Shown here: positions 1 to 12,862 of the stretch, in pieces
Position numbering within the stretch: position 1 is the stretch's first letter
Layout: every line of letters begins with the position of its first letter
Assembly: GCF_021018895.1 (NCBI RefSeq)
Contig: NC_079372.1
Span: forward strand, 21,937,737-22,001,736
Length of the DNA stretch: 64,000 nucleotides
Reading direction: 5' to 3'
Source: Seriola aureovittata
Lineage: Eukaryota > Chordata > Actinopteri > Carangiformes > Carangidae
The notes under the pieces: model-generated
The model's database searches: none
Told to the model about the DNA's origin: nothing
What the model saw: only the letters and a program-made list of their open reading frames with translations
Program-made: the position numbers and the translations under genes

Positions 1-800
1 GCGAGTGGCTGCGCTACACCACCTGCTCCTGGTAGCGCTGATAAAGTTAAAAGGTGTTGAAAGTTGCTTTGATAAAGCTGTGGGTCCAGCCTAGAGAATA
101 GCCTTCCACCCTCACTGTGAAGGAATGCAGAAAATGCTTGCACAACCTCCCCGGTATTGCAACACTGGCGGGCAAGGATAGACATAAATTTGTCCAAGTC
201 TGTGTTTGGCGCTGGGAGAGCGGGAGAGAGCTCTGGGCGTGCCTGTCCGAAAACAATCAGTTTTCATGGTGGAATTTACAGGATTTGATCATCACGTCAT
301 CTAAGGCCTGAACTTTACTGAAGGAGCATCTTCTGGTTTTAGTTTTCTGATTTTCCTATGAATACTTTGCTAGATTTTTGAGGCTGATGCTGATATTGTT
401 ATTTAAGAGTTTTAAAAATCTGATGATATATCAGATGATAGTATTAATGTTTTACATAATCACATAGCATAGCTTATGTTTGTGTTTTTAAAGAGTTGTG
501 ACCAGGATACTGAGCAGGACCTTTTACTTGTGAGTGCTCTCTGGTGGACAGGCTGTGTAATAGAGACACTGGTTATAAATGACCTCAAACCTAGGGTCAC
601 AGCCTGGCTCTTACAGCCATGACAGGGAGGGCCACATACCATTTTATAGATTAGCATTACTTATTTATTTAACAGAAATCCCTGAAATACATTTTAACCC
701 CCAAAAAAAATCACAAAGCGTGGAGCGTGAACGTCAGTAAGATCAGTGTGAGGTGGATGAAGTGCGGGCGGAGAGGGTGTGTGGTGCGCCAACAGGCTGC
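1..800. other. Unannotated DNA upstream of the GA microsatellite
   Basis: Short overlapping frames on both strands at 47-311 lack any recognised domain. I looked for PB1-domain coding sequence here and did not find it. It is probably intronic DNA of prkcz. Confidence 0.4.
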
Positions 801-803
801 TTG

Positions 804-1010
<207 letters not shown>

Positions 1011-1869
1011 ACCGGACCTAGATTTTATTGGCTGGTGAATACCGGGCCCAGGTGTCACACAAATAACAACAGGGGTGACCACACCTTGTTTTGACGGATA
1101 CACCCATAACAACACATCTGCAATAAGCCAATAAACATGTTTAACATTCCAGGCCTGGTCAATAAAAAGAACAGATTCATTTGATGTAGCCAGTGCCTTA
1201 ATGTGTTTTTTAGAAAGAGGAAGTTTGGGTTTTAACAGCAAGGATAACGTCATATAGGTTAGCGATCACGGATCCTGTAAGACTTGTGGAGCTAAGGTTA
1301 ACAGTTGTATGATTTAATTTAAACTGTGATTAATTAGGAATCATTCATTCATTCCTTTTTGGGGCGCGACACACAGACATCTGCCCAGTTTTCTGTCCAG
1401 GAGATGTGCAGTGTGCTGTAAGAGCATCACAGGTTGGAATATTAGTGGAGCAGCAAACTTCCTCTCAGTTTGATGGAGTATGTTGAGTCCATCCAGATAC
1501 AGGTGTTGAGGACAGTGTAGCTGTCATCCACAATGTACTCCAATAGGCATAGAACTGACACTAAAAATAGTCCTCAAGGTTTAAATTTAGGTTCAAATGT
1601 GTTGTGTGCAGAAGATGCTGCTTTCGGATTCAGAGCCACTTCTGCCATCTTGTGGGCAACATGGTGTAACTGCAACACAAAGCAGACGATGGGTTCCTGT
1701 GACAAACCTCAGTCATGTGGCGTGATCCCTGTTCAGACGTGCACATGAAGAAATTTATTTTTTAAAGCGTATTTTGTAATTTGCGCATGTTTGCATAATC
1801 CCTCTGTGATGTGTACTATCAGTAGTGTGTGTTTAGTGTGACAGAAAGATGAAGAGAAGCAGCCTGGAG

Positions 1870-2105
1870 GGGAGTGAAAGCAAATAAGGAGGGAAGGGAG
1901 GGGAGGGAGGAGAGAGTGACACAGAGACACAAGCGAAGCTGTTTGGTGAGAGCAGGAGGAGGAGGAGGAGGAAGACAGGATGAGGAGAGGAGTGGTGGAG
2001 GATGTACGGGAGACTACCATGAGATCCAGGGTGTGAAGGCGAGGGAGCGGTACCGTTCAGCTGGAGGGATGCTACTCACGCTGCTTTTCTACCTTCGACT
2101 CAAAG
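1870..2105 (+). other. prkcz: Candidate alternative first exon of prkcz
   Basis: A purine-rich leader (GGA/GAG-rich from about 1885 to 2000) is followed by ATG at 2069-2071, twelve codons reading MLLTLLFYLRLK, one extra base, and a donor, AAAG|GTAGGG, at 2105/2106. The leftover G is phase 1 and joins the first two bases of exon A (AA) to make GAA, so the product would run [23 protein letters not shown]. It would lack PB1. Upstream ATGs, for example at 1980, open short upstream frames. The 5' end of the exon is not defined; 1870 is only an approximate boundary. In mammals PKMzeta mRNA starts from an internal promoter in the intron before the pseudosubstrate exon, which is the same relative position. 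No transcript evidence is available here, so a chance open frame next to a GT is possible. Confidence 0.38.
1885..1990 (+). repeat. GGA/GAG-rich purine stretch
   Basis: A nearly all-purine segment with GGA and GAGG units, including a run of five GGA repeats near 1953-1970. It would form the 5' UTR of the candidate alternative first exon and could serve as a splicing enhancer or simply be microsatellite debris. Confidence 0.6.
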
Positions 2106-3301
2106 GTAGGGGATCCTGGGTCAGCATGGACGGCTCTGCCGCCGGGATCCGGACAACGTTAGGTCACCTGAGGTCTGTGCAGCGACAGACAGTCAGCCAC
2201 AGAGCATGTCAGGCTCAGCAGAGAGGTTGCACTGGAAGTGAGTTAAGTTGAAGTGAGCTGCTTTGCCTTTCTTTGCCAGCGATGACATCATTAAGTATCA
2301 GCTGGTTAAGGAAATAGGTTACTCTGCTGAAGCGTGTTTCTTCTTTTTTATACTAATCATGCAAAACTGCTCCACTGTCTTGTTGCATGCGTCCTGTGGT
2401 TTATATGCAAAGAGAGCTTGAACTAGATCCATTTTCCACAAGGTCAATTAGACTCCTCAGTAACTATTAGACAGAGTGTGTGTGTGTGTGTTTCGTCTTC
2501 ACATCAGCAGCTGCATCTAAATTGAATATCCCCTTTTCTTTCCTCGCTGGGAGCATGTGAGGCTCCGCTCTGTCATCTGCAGACTGTCAACCCTGACAAC
2601 TTGTGCCTCTTGGTTGTTCTCAGTACCACAGCAGCGAATGATTAGGATCTAAATAACCTATTTACGACCCACAGTCTATCTGTCTCCCTGGACAAGTGAG
2701 TAGTAACAATGTTATAGTCAAGATACTGTATGTCCCTGTTGATTTAAGGATAGTCTGGCTTCTGTTAACCACTCCCAGGAGTCTGAAGCAACACGACTCT
2801 ACATATTTATTGCTGCAATCATGCAAATGAGTTATTTAAAATCATAACAGCTGATGGAGAGAGTGAATTGTGTTTGAAAACTCAATTATAGGAGCCATTC
2901 AGAGATTAAAATAATATACTAACTGCACTTGATAAGCTTAGTACGTATTATTTTTAGATTACATGGATCTAGACAACAGCAATAAATATAAACTTCAAAT
3001 CTAAAGCAGTGAATGAGGCCTGAATTATGATTATTTCCAAATAGAAATGTTGCAGATACAAAATTTCAATTATTTAAATATATATTCAGATATACAGTAT
3101 ATTCATATAAACAAGCAGACATGTATTTTTATGAACAATGATCAGTGCATATTTAAATGCATTTAGATATGCATTCAAATACACAACCAGGTAGACAATA
3201 AGACGACAAATTATACGTTCATTGTGCATTGCTTAATAGTAGTTAAAAAAAGTGTTTTGAAATTCAAAAAATCAAAAGTTAAAAAAATTCACTGTTTAGT
3301 T

Positions 3302-3373
3302 TTTTTTTTTTTGACATTTTTACCACATCACATCCAAGCTGATGTGATGTGGTAAAAGTGTCCAGTAAAAAAC
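3302..3373. repeat. Hairpin-forming palindrome with 17-bp perfect stem
   Basis: Left arm 3318-3334 (TTTTACCACATCACATC) and right arm 3341-3357 are exact reverse complements around a six-base loop, CAAGCT. The stem continues as GACAT against GTGTC (one wobble), then a T run faces GTAAAAAAC with mismatches, so about 22 well-paired bases plus an A/T extension. It resembles a very small fold-back element or a pre-miRNA-like hairpin. Confidence 0.85.
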
Positions 3374-6300
3374 TAGTAAGACGACCTTGAGTTAAATGTC
3401 AAACGTCTTGTTTTGTCCGACCAACAGTCCAAAATCCAAAGAGACTGAATTTATAGTCATACAACACAAAGCAGCAAATCCTCAGCTGAAAGCAGCTGAT
3501 GACTCATTGTGATTTCCATCAGTCAATAAACTGAGCCATCACTTCAGCTTTACTCTTCAATCAATAACATGAGCTGCTGGTTTCGTGTAGAAACCTGTGA
3601 TAAGTTTAAAATCAGGAGAAACACGCCATAGAAACACTGAGGTCATGAACCCACAACACAGACGTTTTCACAGAAGTCTCACAACACTTTTACTATTTGG
3701 ATTTCTCTTATTTTATTTATTCACTCCACTGGGTGGATGTTTTCCCAAGGTGAAGGTCTACATGCTGTTTCAAAACCTACTCAACACTGCTGGAGTCTAA
3801 TTCTGCTGAGAAACCCTGCATCCTTTTATTTTTGTTGGTGTAGAAATACTGAAATCATCTGTGTTTCTTTACTGCAGGATGTAAAGTATTCAGAGAGAAA
3901 CCTTAAAGACGTGACCTCAGTGTCCTCGATGGTAGTTCAAGCGCTGCGGAGAAACACTAGTGTTGCGCTTTTCATCAAACACAATTAAAAGTACTAAATG
4001 TTTGGCTACAGCCTCAAAGATGTGGAGAATTGCGTGGAATGTGAATTTTCTGTTTCATGTAACCCTCAATTCAGTACTTAAATAAAATGAAAAATAAATA
4101 AAATGAAAAAAAAATTCTTTCTAACATTTGAAAAAGAAGTCAATAGATTCATCAATAATGAAAGCAATTATTAGTTGCATCAGTGCAGATGCACACAGAC
4201 TAAAGACACAAAAACCAAAGGAGAAACAAACAAAAAAAAGAACAGAAAATCAGTTGTGACTTGTTTTGCAGATCAAACATGTACAATATATTATATCTGG
4301 ATAGTCTTTGTATAAGGTCAACTGTCACTTACAGTGATTGGAGGCTGTTTTAAACTAATCCACCTGTCAGTTTGACATGAGATGGAGACAGAAGAGGCAG
4401 TAAATCACCACATTCAGCCAGATAATCGAACTGTAAAAGACCGACCTCTCAGAGTCATTGCACAGTTTTCTCCTCTCTTACTGAAGGAATAGACATGGAG
4501 GAATTATCCTGAGACTCTTCAGTGGATGATTGATCATACTGCCTTCTCTCAGATTTTAGTGGATGGACTCGATGTACTCTCTTTCTTTTGGTCTTCTGAT
4601 TTCCAAACTAAAAGAAAAACATGCCGGCAGTTCTGGAAGCTTTGTCGCATTTCTCCTAAACTATCGACAATCACAACGTTTAAAACTGTCATCTGTTATC
4701 TCAAACAGCAACGTTTAATAGATGTTAATGAGGTTTGAAATCTTTAAGAAGTAAGATTGTTTTCTGACGTACTCTGGTTGTTTGAGGCAGGTAGAAATGT
4801 TCCAGATGCTTCCATATCATCACTTTTCTGTTTATGTTGTATGTGTCCGTATGTTTCATGGGTTCATAAGCTACTGCAGATGTTGCATAGATTATATAAC
4901 CACACTGATGAGACTGGCTTCTCCAGATCAATGCACAGCTTTTATTTAGTGGTCCATGAGTGTGTTTGGAGAACATGAGCAGAAATGGAAACAGTTGCTT
5001 TGTAGATATGCTGATGGGATGCTAAGATCTCAGTTCCCCAGTACCTCAGTTAGGCTCGCCATGTGTTTACTGTTGTCAGTTAGTATTCAGATGGTCAGGA
5101 TTGGTTGACCAGTGCGCTGACAGACTTTTAAAACAGTTTCCGTACCTGCCCAAAAGCTAGGTCCTAGATTTTCTTTGGTGTGTGGACCTAAATATTAGAT
5201 GATCAGGTCACGGCGTGCTCCAAGACTACTTCATCAAACTACCTGCCCTCCTGATGCACCCATAAAAAAACCCAGCAAAAACATGAAAACATGGTGACCT
5301 GCAGTATTCATAACCAGCTCACTACGAGTGCACACAGAAATCTAATGGCAGTGTGAGCAAGACTTAACCTGCTATAAATCAGCTCTATATAAATACTGAT
5401 GTCTGATTATACACGAGAAAAACCATCAAAACTATCATCACCGTATCAGCAGTAACACACTGCATGTTGAAGTGTTGCTCTTTGAATCAAGCACCTAAAC
5501 ATATAAAGCAGGTTATTTAGAGAGGCGTCACCAGAGGATTGGAGATAGTCACAGTTGAGCACAGGTGCAGTCCTGAAAGCTGATGACATTACCTGCTCTG
5601 TGAGGACTATCACACACTGTAAGAGAGGGACGTGGACAATGAGCTGCAGGAGGACAGATGATGATCAGTAAATTAGAACCCACAGACGGTGAGGACAGTT
5701 TAGAACAACTTCATATGAGAAAATAGAAGTAAAGAAGGTTGGAAAAGTGAAAGGTTCATTGTTTTTCTTCATGTAACACTGTGAGCATGTGACGTAGCCA
5801 AATGGAAAGTCTGAGAGTTAAAAATTAACAGATAAAATAAATGAACGGACAGAAAAAGCATCAATATAGTGTTTGGTTGATGTCGTTGTGACACTAGGAT
5901 CTTCAGTGGTGGCCTACTTTACTTTAGCCTTTGATTTGGGTTCATTTCAGAATATGTGGCTCACACCAGCAGCTTAAACCATACAATAATCAAAAAGAGT
6001 AGGGATGTGCAGGGTTCTGCATTTCTGGTGAAATTATTATTATTATTTTGATAATTTTTGTAATTATTATTTATTTCTTGTAGGAAAATGCTGATTTTAT
6101 ATAAAGAAAAGATAAAACTACAACCCACGTATTACTGTTAACACTTGAGGTCACTACTACTAATAATAACTAAAGAATGTAGGTATTGATAACAAGAGTC
6201 TTGTAACACTGACACCACCACATTTTTCAGTATCATACTGATTTTTTTTTTCTGATAGTGATCAGTTCTCACCTTGATGCCATTAATGAGGTTATTCAGG

Positions 6301-9300
6301 TTCATTGACTCTGACTGAGGGATTTCCTATCTTGTCTTTGAATGTTCTCCTCTTGTCTTTAGTCGATATTTTGTGTTGTGAGATTAAAGTATTGTATTCA
6401 TGCTCTTTATGGCCAAACAGTAAATTCCCCCTCTGGAAGGAGACACATCACACAGGTCAGAAGGGATGAGAGACGTTAGCATCCACTGACATGGATGTAG
6501 GTGTAAGACGTGATGGAGCTGTTGCAATGGTGTCACCTAGAGCGGCTGACTCATCACCATGTGACACTGACTTATCTGCAGCCCAGGGAATCCCACACAC
6601 ACTGATTGTGTGCCTGTCGTACAGTACGTCCGTGTTTACCTCCTACCCTGTCACTTTCACAAAACCCCTACGGTCCTCATAAAGCTCTACACGACTCCTA
6701 AATCCGGATCTAATTTCAGTGATCCCTACTTTTAAATTGGACTTGTTTTATAATTTTCATGCACTTTGCAACGTCCGTCCTCTCCCCCTTTTATCTGGAA
6801 CACACTGATTAAAAGGACAATTGAATAAACGCTTTAATTAAAAGTAAAACTAACAAAGTTAGTCATGCCTCTGTTGAGCATCATCTATCACAGAGGTCTA
6901 ATTGTGTCTGAGAAAAGCCTCAGGGTTGTTTCATTGATGCCTCTCAGCTCCTTTGGAAGTGAAGGCCTGTAATAACCTTGCTTTATGTAATGACTCTCAA
7001 CAGTTGGCAGCAGGAACAGAGTGTCCAGAAAATAACTTGACACTTTGCAAAAGTTGACAAGTGCCGTAGACAGAGGGATACGTGCAGTCACACGCTGCTG
7101 ATTGCTGCTGATCGTTGAAAACATACAGTACAGTGTACTCCCAGTCCTGAGGCCTTGTGCTTTCCTCTTCTTTTTTTTCTTTTTTTCTGAGGGGTAATTG
7201 AGGCAGGGGGCGGGTGTTGTTGGTAGCAACTTGTATGCTGCTACTTCCCTGTGAGTAAGAGGAACAATGTCTGGAAATGAGTCAAGCCCTTGTAAATGTC
7301 CTGTCCTGAAGGGATTTGGTAGTACCACCCTGTCCTCCTGCTACACAGCTCCCACACCAGCAGGCCGTCTGCTCTTCTTTATACCTTCCACGGACAAAAT
7401 GGCGGGACTGTGCGCGTTGGCCTTTGCATCCGGAGGTGTAGTATTGTGTTTTGATTCATAGTTTAAAAAAGTGCTTTGACTTGCTTTGCCTGCTTTGTTC
7501 CTTCACTCCGTGTCTTTCTTACTCTCATTCTGGCACCTTGGCATAAAAATGGGGCAATGCAACACTCGTGCTATTTCAGAGGGGAATGTTGTAATAGGTC
7601 AGCTGTTTGAAGGTCTGCTAGTCAAGTGCAAGCGGTGTGTTGCAGCAAGTCTGAAGCAGTGGCGGCATTTCTAGTTCGCATCGCCTTCAGGCTGCCGGGA
7701 CGGTCCTAGCAAGATGTAAATGAGAACTGATCCAGACACTGCTTTTTAATTAGATGCAGTAAGAAATAACATCTGTTATAACCAGAGGGGATTTAAGAGG
7801 CTGCTGTTATCTGTGGGTAAAGCATGAAGGGATAGATGAGGCTGGGAAATCCCTCTGATGTATTTATCTTTAGTTGTGGTTGACACTGACTGATATTGAG
7901 CCAATACTGTGGCAGTATTTACAGCGTCATGACGACTCGCAGCAGTAGGTGTCTTTGAGGAGAAATGACTGGTCATCACACAATCGCTTCTGGTTTCACC
8001 TCAGGTTTAACATCACCTGCACTCTCCTGCAGCAACACTCTTCCTCACTTGAGCCTTATTTAATGTGTGAATTCACACTTCACACTCAGGCTGTTCTTGT
8101 TAGTTAAAAATTTGTTTTTTTTCTTTGAAGCTAATGCAGACTTAACTCAGACTTAGAATATGGGTAGTGTTCAGAAATTCAATTAAATCAGTCAGAAATG
8201 AAAACATTTTTAACATGCAGATAGCAGTATCTGAAAGTTAAATCCTTGACACATTCAGTTTTTAAATTTTTTAAAAACGTGTTTATAGAGGTTCAAAGAT
8301 TTAGTCCTGATCTGAAACAGATCCAAAGAAAATTTACCCAAAAAGGAAATAAACTGGAGACAGTCAGACCCAAACCAAATATACTCAAGGTTGATTAGAC
8401 TCAGTTCTGTGCAAGATCAACATGAACAAACCAGACAGAAGAAAGAGCACCAACACTTGAAGGATTGTTCTCCACCAATTAAAGAGTGGACATGGTCAAA
8501 AGAGCAGCAAGAAAAGGTTTTACTTTCTGTCTTGCACATTTTTGTCATGTGATGATGATCAGATCTGAATCTGCTCATTATAATCCATGACATGTTGACA
8601 AGCAGGATGACTAATTGGTTTAAAATCCTAATTTATTTCTCTATAATATTAAATATTTAGGAATGAATGAGCAACAAGCAGGGCTAAAGTTTAGAAAAAA
8701 ACATCCTTATTCATTACGTAGCTTACTGGTCAAAATCTCAGCTAATCAGCTCCATCAGGACCGTGTGGGTGTGTTCCTGTCTAACAATGCTGTTAACATA
8801 AGCAAACAACCTCCCAGCTATCATCACATCTTGCTTCAAATGTTGCTAAACTCTGATTGGTGCATGAAAACATATGACATCACATCTTCTCTACTGGGCC
8901 CCACCCACTTAAAAGCAGTGAAAAAATGTCCAACAACCATCTGAGCAACAACTGTTCCAACTCTGGCACAAGTAGAACCTCAACATTCACAGGAAGAAGC
9001 AGAAGGAGAACATATGTTTTCACAACGTTATAATGATCACAGAGCAACACTTTTTTTTTTACATGTTGATGTCATTTAGTGTAATCTTATCTAAACTAAT
9101 CTAATTTTATCTAATCTAATGTCATTTATGAATATTACTGACATACAAACAAACATTTAAAGTATAGATGTTAATCATCCATTCATTTGTTTTCCAGTGT
9201 GGATTGAATTAGTCTCTTTCTGAATTATTTTATACATGTAGTAATTAGTTTGAGTATTTGAGTATTAAGTTTCGAATGTTTGTCCTGCTTTCAATTGCTA

Positions 9301-10520
9301 AAGTGTTCTCTATGGAATAGTTTATACTGGCCATGATGCTTCCAATAAAAAATGTCAAAATGTGTTTGTACATCAGAGACAGATAGATTACTAACAGTAT
9401 AATCACCACTTAAACCCAGAGACTGATGATTTGTATGGCAAAAAAAAAAGAAAAAAAAGCACATCTACTCTTACTTCCTGAGCTTGTAACTGGCTCCAGC
9501 TGACACAGTGTTAATGGTTGTGCTAATACAAACTCTCGCTCTCTGACCTGACTGGTTTTAGGTTTATTTTGCCCCGCCCTCCATCTCAGCAAGTTTACAG
9601 GGTCGGTTCCTTAGGTTTGTGACGTATGAAACCTTAGTTCTTGTCCTTGGTTCACTGCAATTCCAAGGTTGAAATAACAGTCACGGTGTTGATTGCTTAT
9701 TTCACTCATAATATGTCTTGTATTATATATTTAAAAAAAAACATATGGACATGTCAACAAGGTTAAACACTTGATTTTTATTGGTGGAGGTCTTTAAGAG
9801 GAAACACTTTCCATTTACATTTCTTCTGTGTAACCAGTCATTTATTCATCAGCACTCTGATTGAAGACACTGAGCTAAGAGCTGCAACAAAACATCTGTT
9901 GCACATCAATTATTTAATCCCATACACTGTGTTTAGCATCTGATGTGGGCACCGAGAACGTGTAACATGACGTGTAGGTTCAGAGACTTACCAGCGCATT
10001 GTGTCGTTCCCAACTCCCTCACTCAGCCAACAGTATGGGCGCGGAGGAAGAAATATTGGGTAACTATGGAAACACAGTGTAGTGAATCTCTGAGGCAGGC
10101 GGCACTCTCCTTCAGAGGCCTCGAGTTAACAGGATTAGAGGGAGTTCACAGATGAGACCCTGAAGAGCAGGGCCTCTTTGTGTCTCCCCTTTGCTTCGCT
10201 TTCTCTCTGATCTCCGCTGCCCCGACTCAGAGATACAAGAATCACAAAAACATTCATCGCCATGCAAAAAAAAAAGGCAGAATGCATAGATTTTCAAGGC
10301 TGCAGAAGTCTCTATGCTACCATACACTACCATTGTGACAGGAGTTTTGCTGCAGTGCTGCCCTTTAATCCCAGTCAGTACCTCATGTACCAAGTGTCTG
10401 GTACAGTGTTTAAATCCCATTCTCTATGGCTGCTGATTTGCATACAGAGATGAACACAACTTAAACGTTGGCTGGGACCAGACTAAATCTGCTTGTCAGT
10501 GTTGCTTGCCAAACTAAAGC

Positions 10521-10548
10521 GACAGATATATATATATATATATATATT
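10521..10548. repeat. (TA)n microsatellite
   Basis: An alternating AT/TA tract of roughly twelve units in otherwise ordinary intron. Confidence 0.9.
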
Positions 10549-11339
10549 GCCTTGAATAATGTAAGTGTTGCACATTGCAGACAATAGACAAGGATGCTGA
10601 TTCTTAGCTTAAATGTTCAAGATGGTGTGAGGACCCATTTGTGTTAAAACCATCTGGAACAAGAGTTCACCACGGGGCATGCAAATTTAAGCACAGCTCT
10701 GCACCCAGTGCTCAAGAGATAAACAGTAAATCTGATGTACAGTATGTTCAGCTTGTGTGCAGTGGTAGAGTCATTTCTCAGAAGAGGAGAAGGGTTATCG
10801 CTGTTAAGATATACTCTTATTTGCAGACAATATCATCCCGACATCCTCACAACCAACCAATAATAGCCAGTATATGGTGGGCTGTGGCTACCATAGCAAC
10901 AGAGGCAAAAAAAATGAGTGAGTCGAAGAGTATATCGCAGCCGCACCCATCACTGGAGCAACCAACCAGACTGGAAAACCGGTGCAGACAGGGGGCGGGC
11001 CACTCTGTGAGAGTAGCTACTGAATAATCAGAGGGAGTCAGGAGGGCAGCGCCTGATGTGGTTCAGCCAACCAGTTCCCTTCATGCTGATAATTTATTGA
11101 TCTGTATGATTTGTATTGCTGATTTTTCAGTCAACACTGAAAAGGTGTTGCACGCCACTTTATGGCCTTTAAAGGGACACTGCACCAGTTTTACAAGTTT
11201 ACTTGTCAGCACTGTGTCAGCCTGTGAAAATAAGCATGAGAAGGTAAAGTCTGAGAATTATTTTCTTAAATTGTCAAAAAGGAGGAATAGAGCATGTGCT
11301 GGGGACTGTTTTCAGTGGCGGGTGAATTCAGATTTAGTG

Positions 11340-11580
11340 CTCTACTGAGTATTTCTTTTTTTTTTAAAGATATGTTTTTGGGCTGTTGTGCCTTTATTGG
11401 ACAGGATAGTGGAGAGAGACAGGAAATGAGGAGGCAGAGAGAGGGGGAATGACATGCAGTAAAGGCCGTCCGATGCGGGACTCGAACCGGGGCCAACTGC
11501 AGCGAGGACTGTAGCCTCTACACATGGGGCGCCTGCTTAGACCACTACGCCACACGACGCCTCCTCTACTGAGTATTTCT
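11340..11580 (-). mobile_element. tRNA-derived SINE with 17-bp target-site duplication
   Basis: On the minus strand the body (11357-11563) has an A-box-like GTGGCGTAGTGGTCTAAGC, a B-box GGTTCGAGTCCCGC, then a tail with GCATGTCATTCC, CT-rich sequence and AATAAAGGC, ending in an A-rich run (seen as T8-9 at 11356-11365). The flanks 11340-11356 and 11564-11580 are identical (CTCTACTGAGTATTTCT), a perfect target-site duplication. The intact duplication indicates a fairly recent insertion. A sibling with the same tail is at 16262-16447. Confidence 0.92.
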
Positions 11581-12440
11581 GGCAGCAGGACGGTGTGTGT
11601 TTTGAGGATCCTTTCAAAAATATTGCCATAAGTAGTTTTTATTTATCAGTTCACTACATACAAACTGCAGTAAACAAAACAGCAGCAGTCCTCCTCAGTT
11701 AACCTGTACACAGTTCCTCAGGTACTTGTCAGTCAGGTTGAGAACCTGCCACAGTTCATCTGTGGATTCAGTCTGTCTTCATGAGCGACTGGCTCCATGA
11801 TGTTGAGTTCAGGGCTCTGTGGAGACCAGACCATCTGTGGGCTCGTTTTCCTGCTGCAGAATGAATCTGGGACCAATCAGACGCCTCCTGATGGTTATTG
11901 TTTTGACGGATAAAAATGTACAGTGTTGTACATCAAGCCTAGGACACAGACACACAATGTTTGTCAGTAGGATACATTGATTGTTGATTTGGGCCTTTTC
12001 ACAGGATTAGTTGATAATATGAAAAATATAGAATATAGGTTAGATATAGGGTATTAGATGTAGGATATAGAATATGCCCAGAATTCAGCAGGAAGTCACC
12101 CAACTGCTTTTGATTTCCACTGCTGTTTTGCTGTGTGGTAGTGCACCAAATGAAATTGTTCTTCTTTCAACTCTGTCTTACGTAACACCCCGAAATCCAA
12201 ATTTCCTGCTGCTAATAGAAATATAATGGTTGTCTATAATAATTTCCCACAGTAATCACTGATTACCCTGACACTTTGATTTTAGAGTTCATCTGCACAC
12301 TTGTCTGAACCATGACTAAGTAATATAAACAACAGACATGATGCATAATGGTTAAACAAACAGTAATTGTGCTCATTATGGCGTTTGACAGGGGCGCTGG
12401 ACTGTGGGCATGTTTTGTTAAACATCTAGTTGCAGTGCAG

Positions 12441-12862
12441 TACACTGATGGGCCAAGACATTATGACCACTCACAGAGAAAGTGAATAGCATTGATTATC
12501 TTGTTACAACATATATTAGGCTCTAAGCGAGCAGTCGGTTCTCGTAGTCACTGTGTAGGATGTGGGAGGGGATAAAGACCTGAGCGACTGTGACAGAGGA
12601 CAAACCTTCATGGCCAGATGCCGGAGTCGGAGAGTCTCTGAAACAGCAGGGTTCCCGCTCAGCAGTGGTGAGTCTACCCAAGTCACAGGGTGTTGCAACA
12701 ATTACGATCCCCCTCACAGACCCTGCCTGCAAATGGTTTGGTGCGAGGTACCACAGGGCACCTACAGAGGTCCTGCAGAGGGAGAGTCCAGGCCTCATCG
12801 GTTCGCAGTTCTTTTGGTGGCACCAACAGCATATTTGCCAGGGGTGGTCATAATGTTTATGC
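12441..12862 (+). mobile_element. Internally deleted Tc1-like transposon remnant
   Basis: The left end carries AAGACATTATGACCACTC and the right end GGGTGGTCATAATGTTTATG, which are inverted copies. The inside resembles the start (GACCTGAGCGACTGTGACAG, a DLSD-type N-terminus) and the end of a Tc1-like transposase reading region with the catalytic middle missing. Overlapping open frames of about 110 codons on both strands are remnants and not host genes. Confidence 0.8.

Larger units (their letters stand above)
2106..11339. other. Intronic DNA before exon A, mostly featureless
   Basis: Long AT-rich intron sequence. Besides the hairpin at 3302-3373 and the (TA)n at 10521-10548 I recognise no gene, RNA gene or named repeat. 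No PB1-coding exon was found, though a very short one could be missed by eye. Confidence 0.45.

Noticed and set aside
1874..2251. 125-codon open frame through the candidate first exon
   Set aside because: It starts at a GTG, is purine-repeat derived, and continues past the GT donor into sequence without any homology. Only the part from ATG 2069 to 2105 is considered.
11461..11563. Possible tRNA gene from A- and B-box-like sequence
   Set aside because: It cannot fold as a full cloverleaf on inspection, and it continues into a SINE tail flanked by a target-site duplication.
11660..11960. Sequence after the SINE with CCAATCAGACGCCTCCTGATGG words
   Set aside because: It resembles debris of a fish transposon, but I could find neither ends nor a coding motif, so it was not called.
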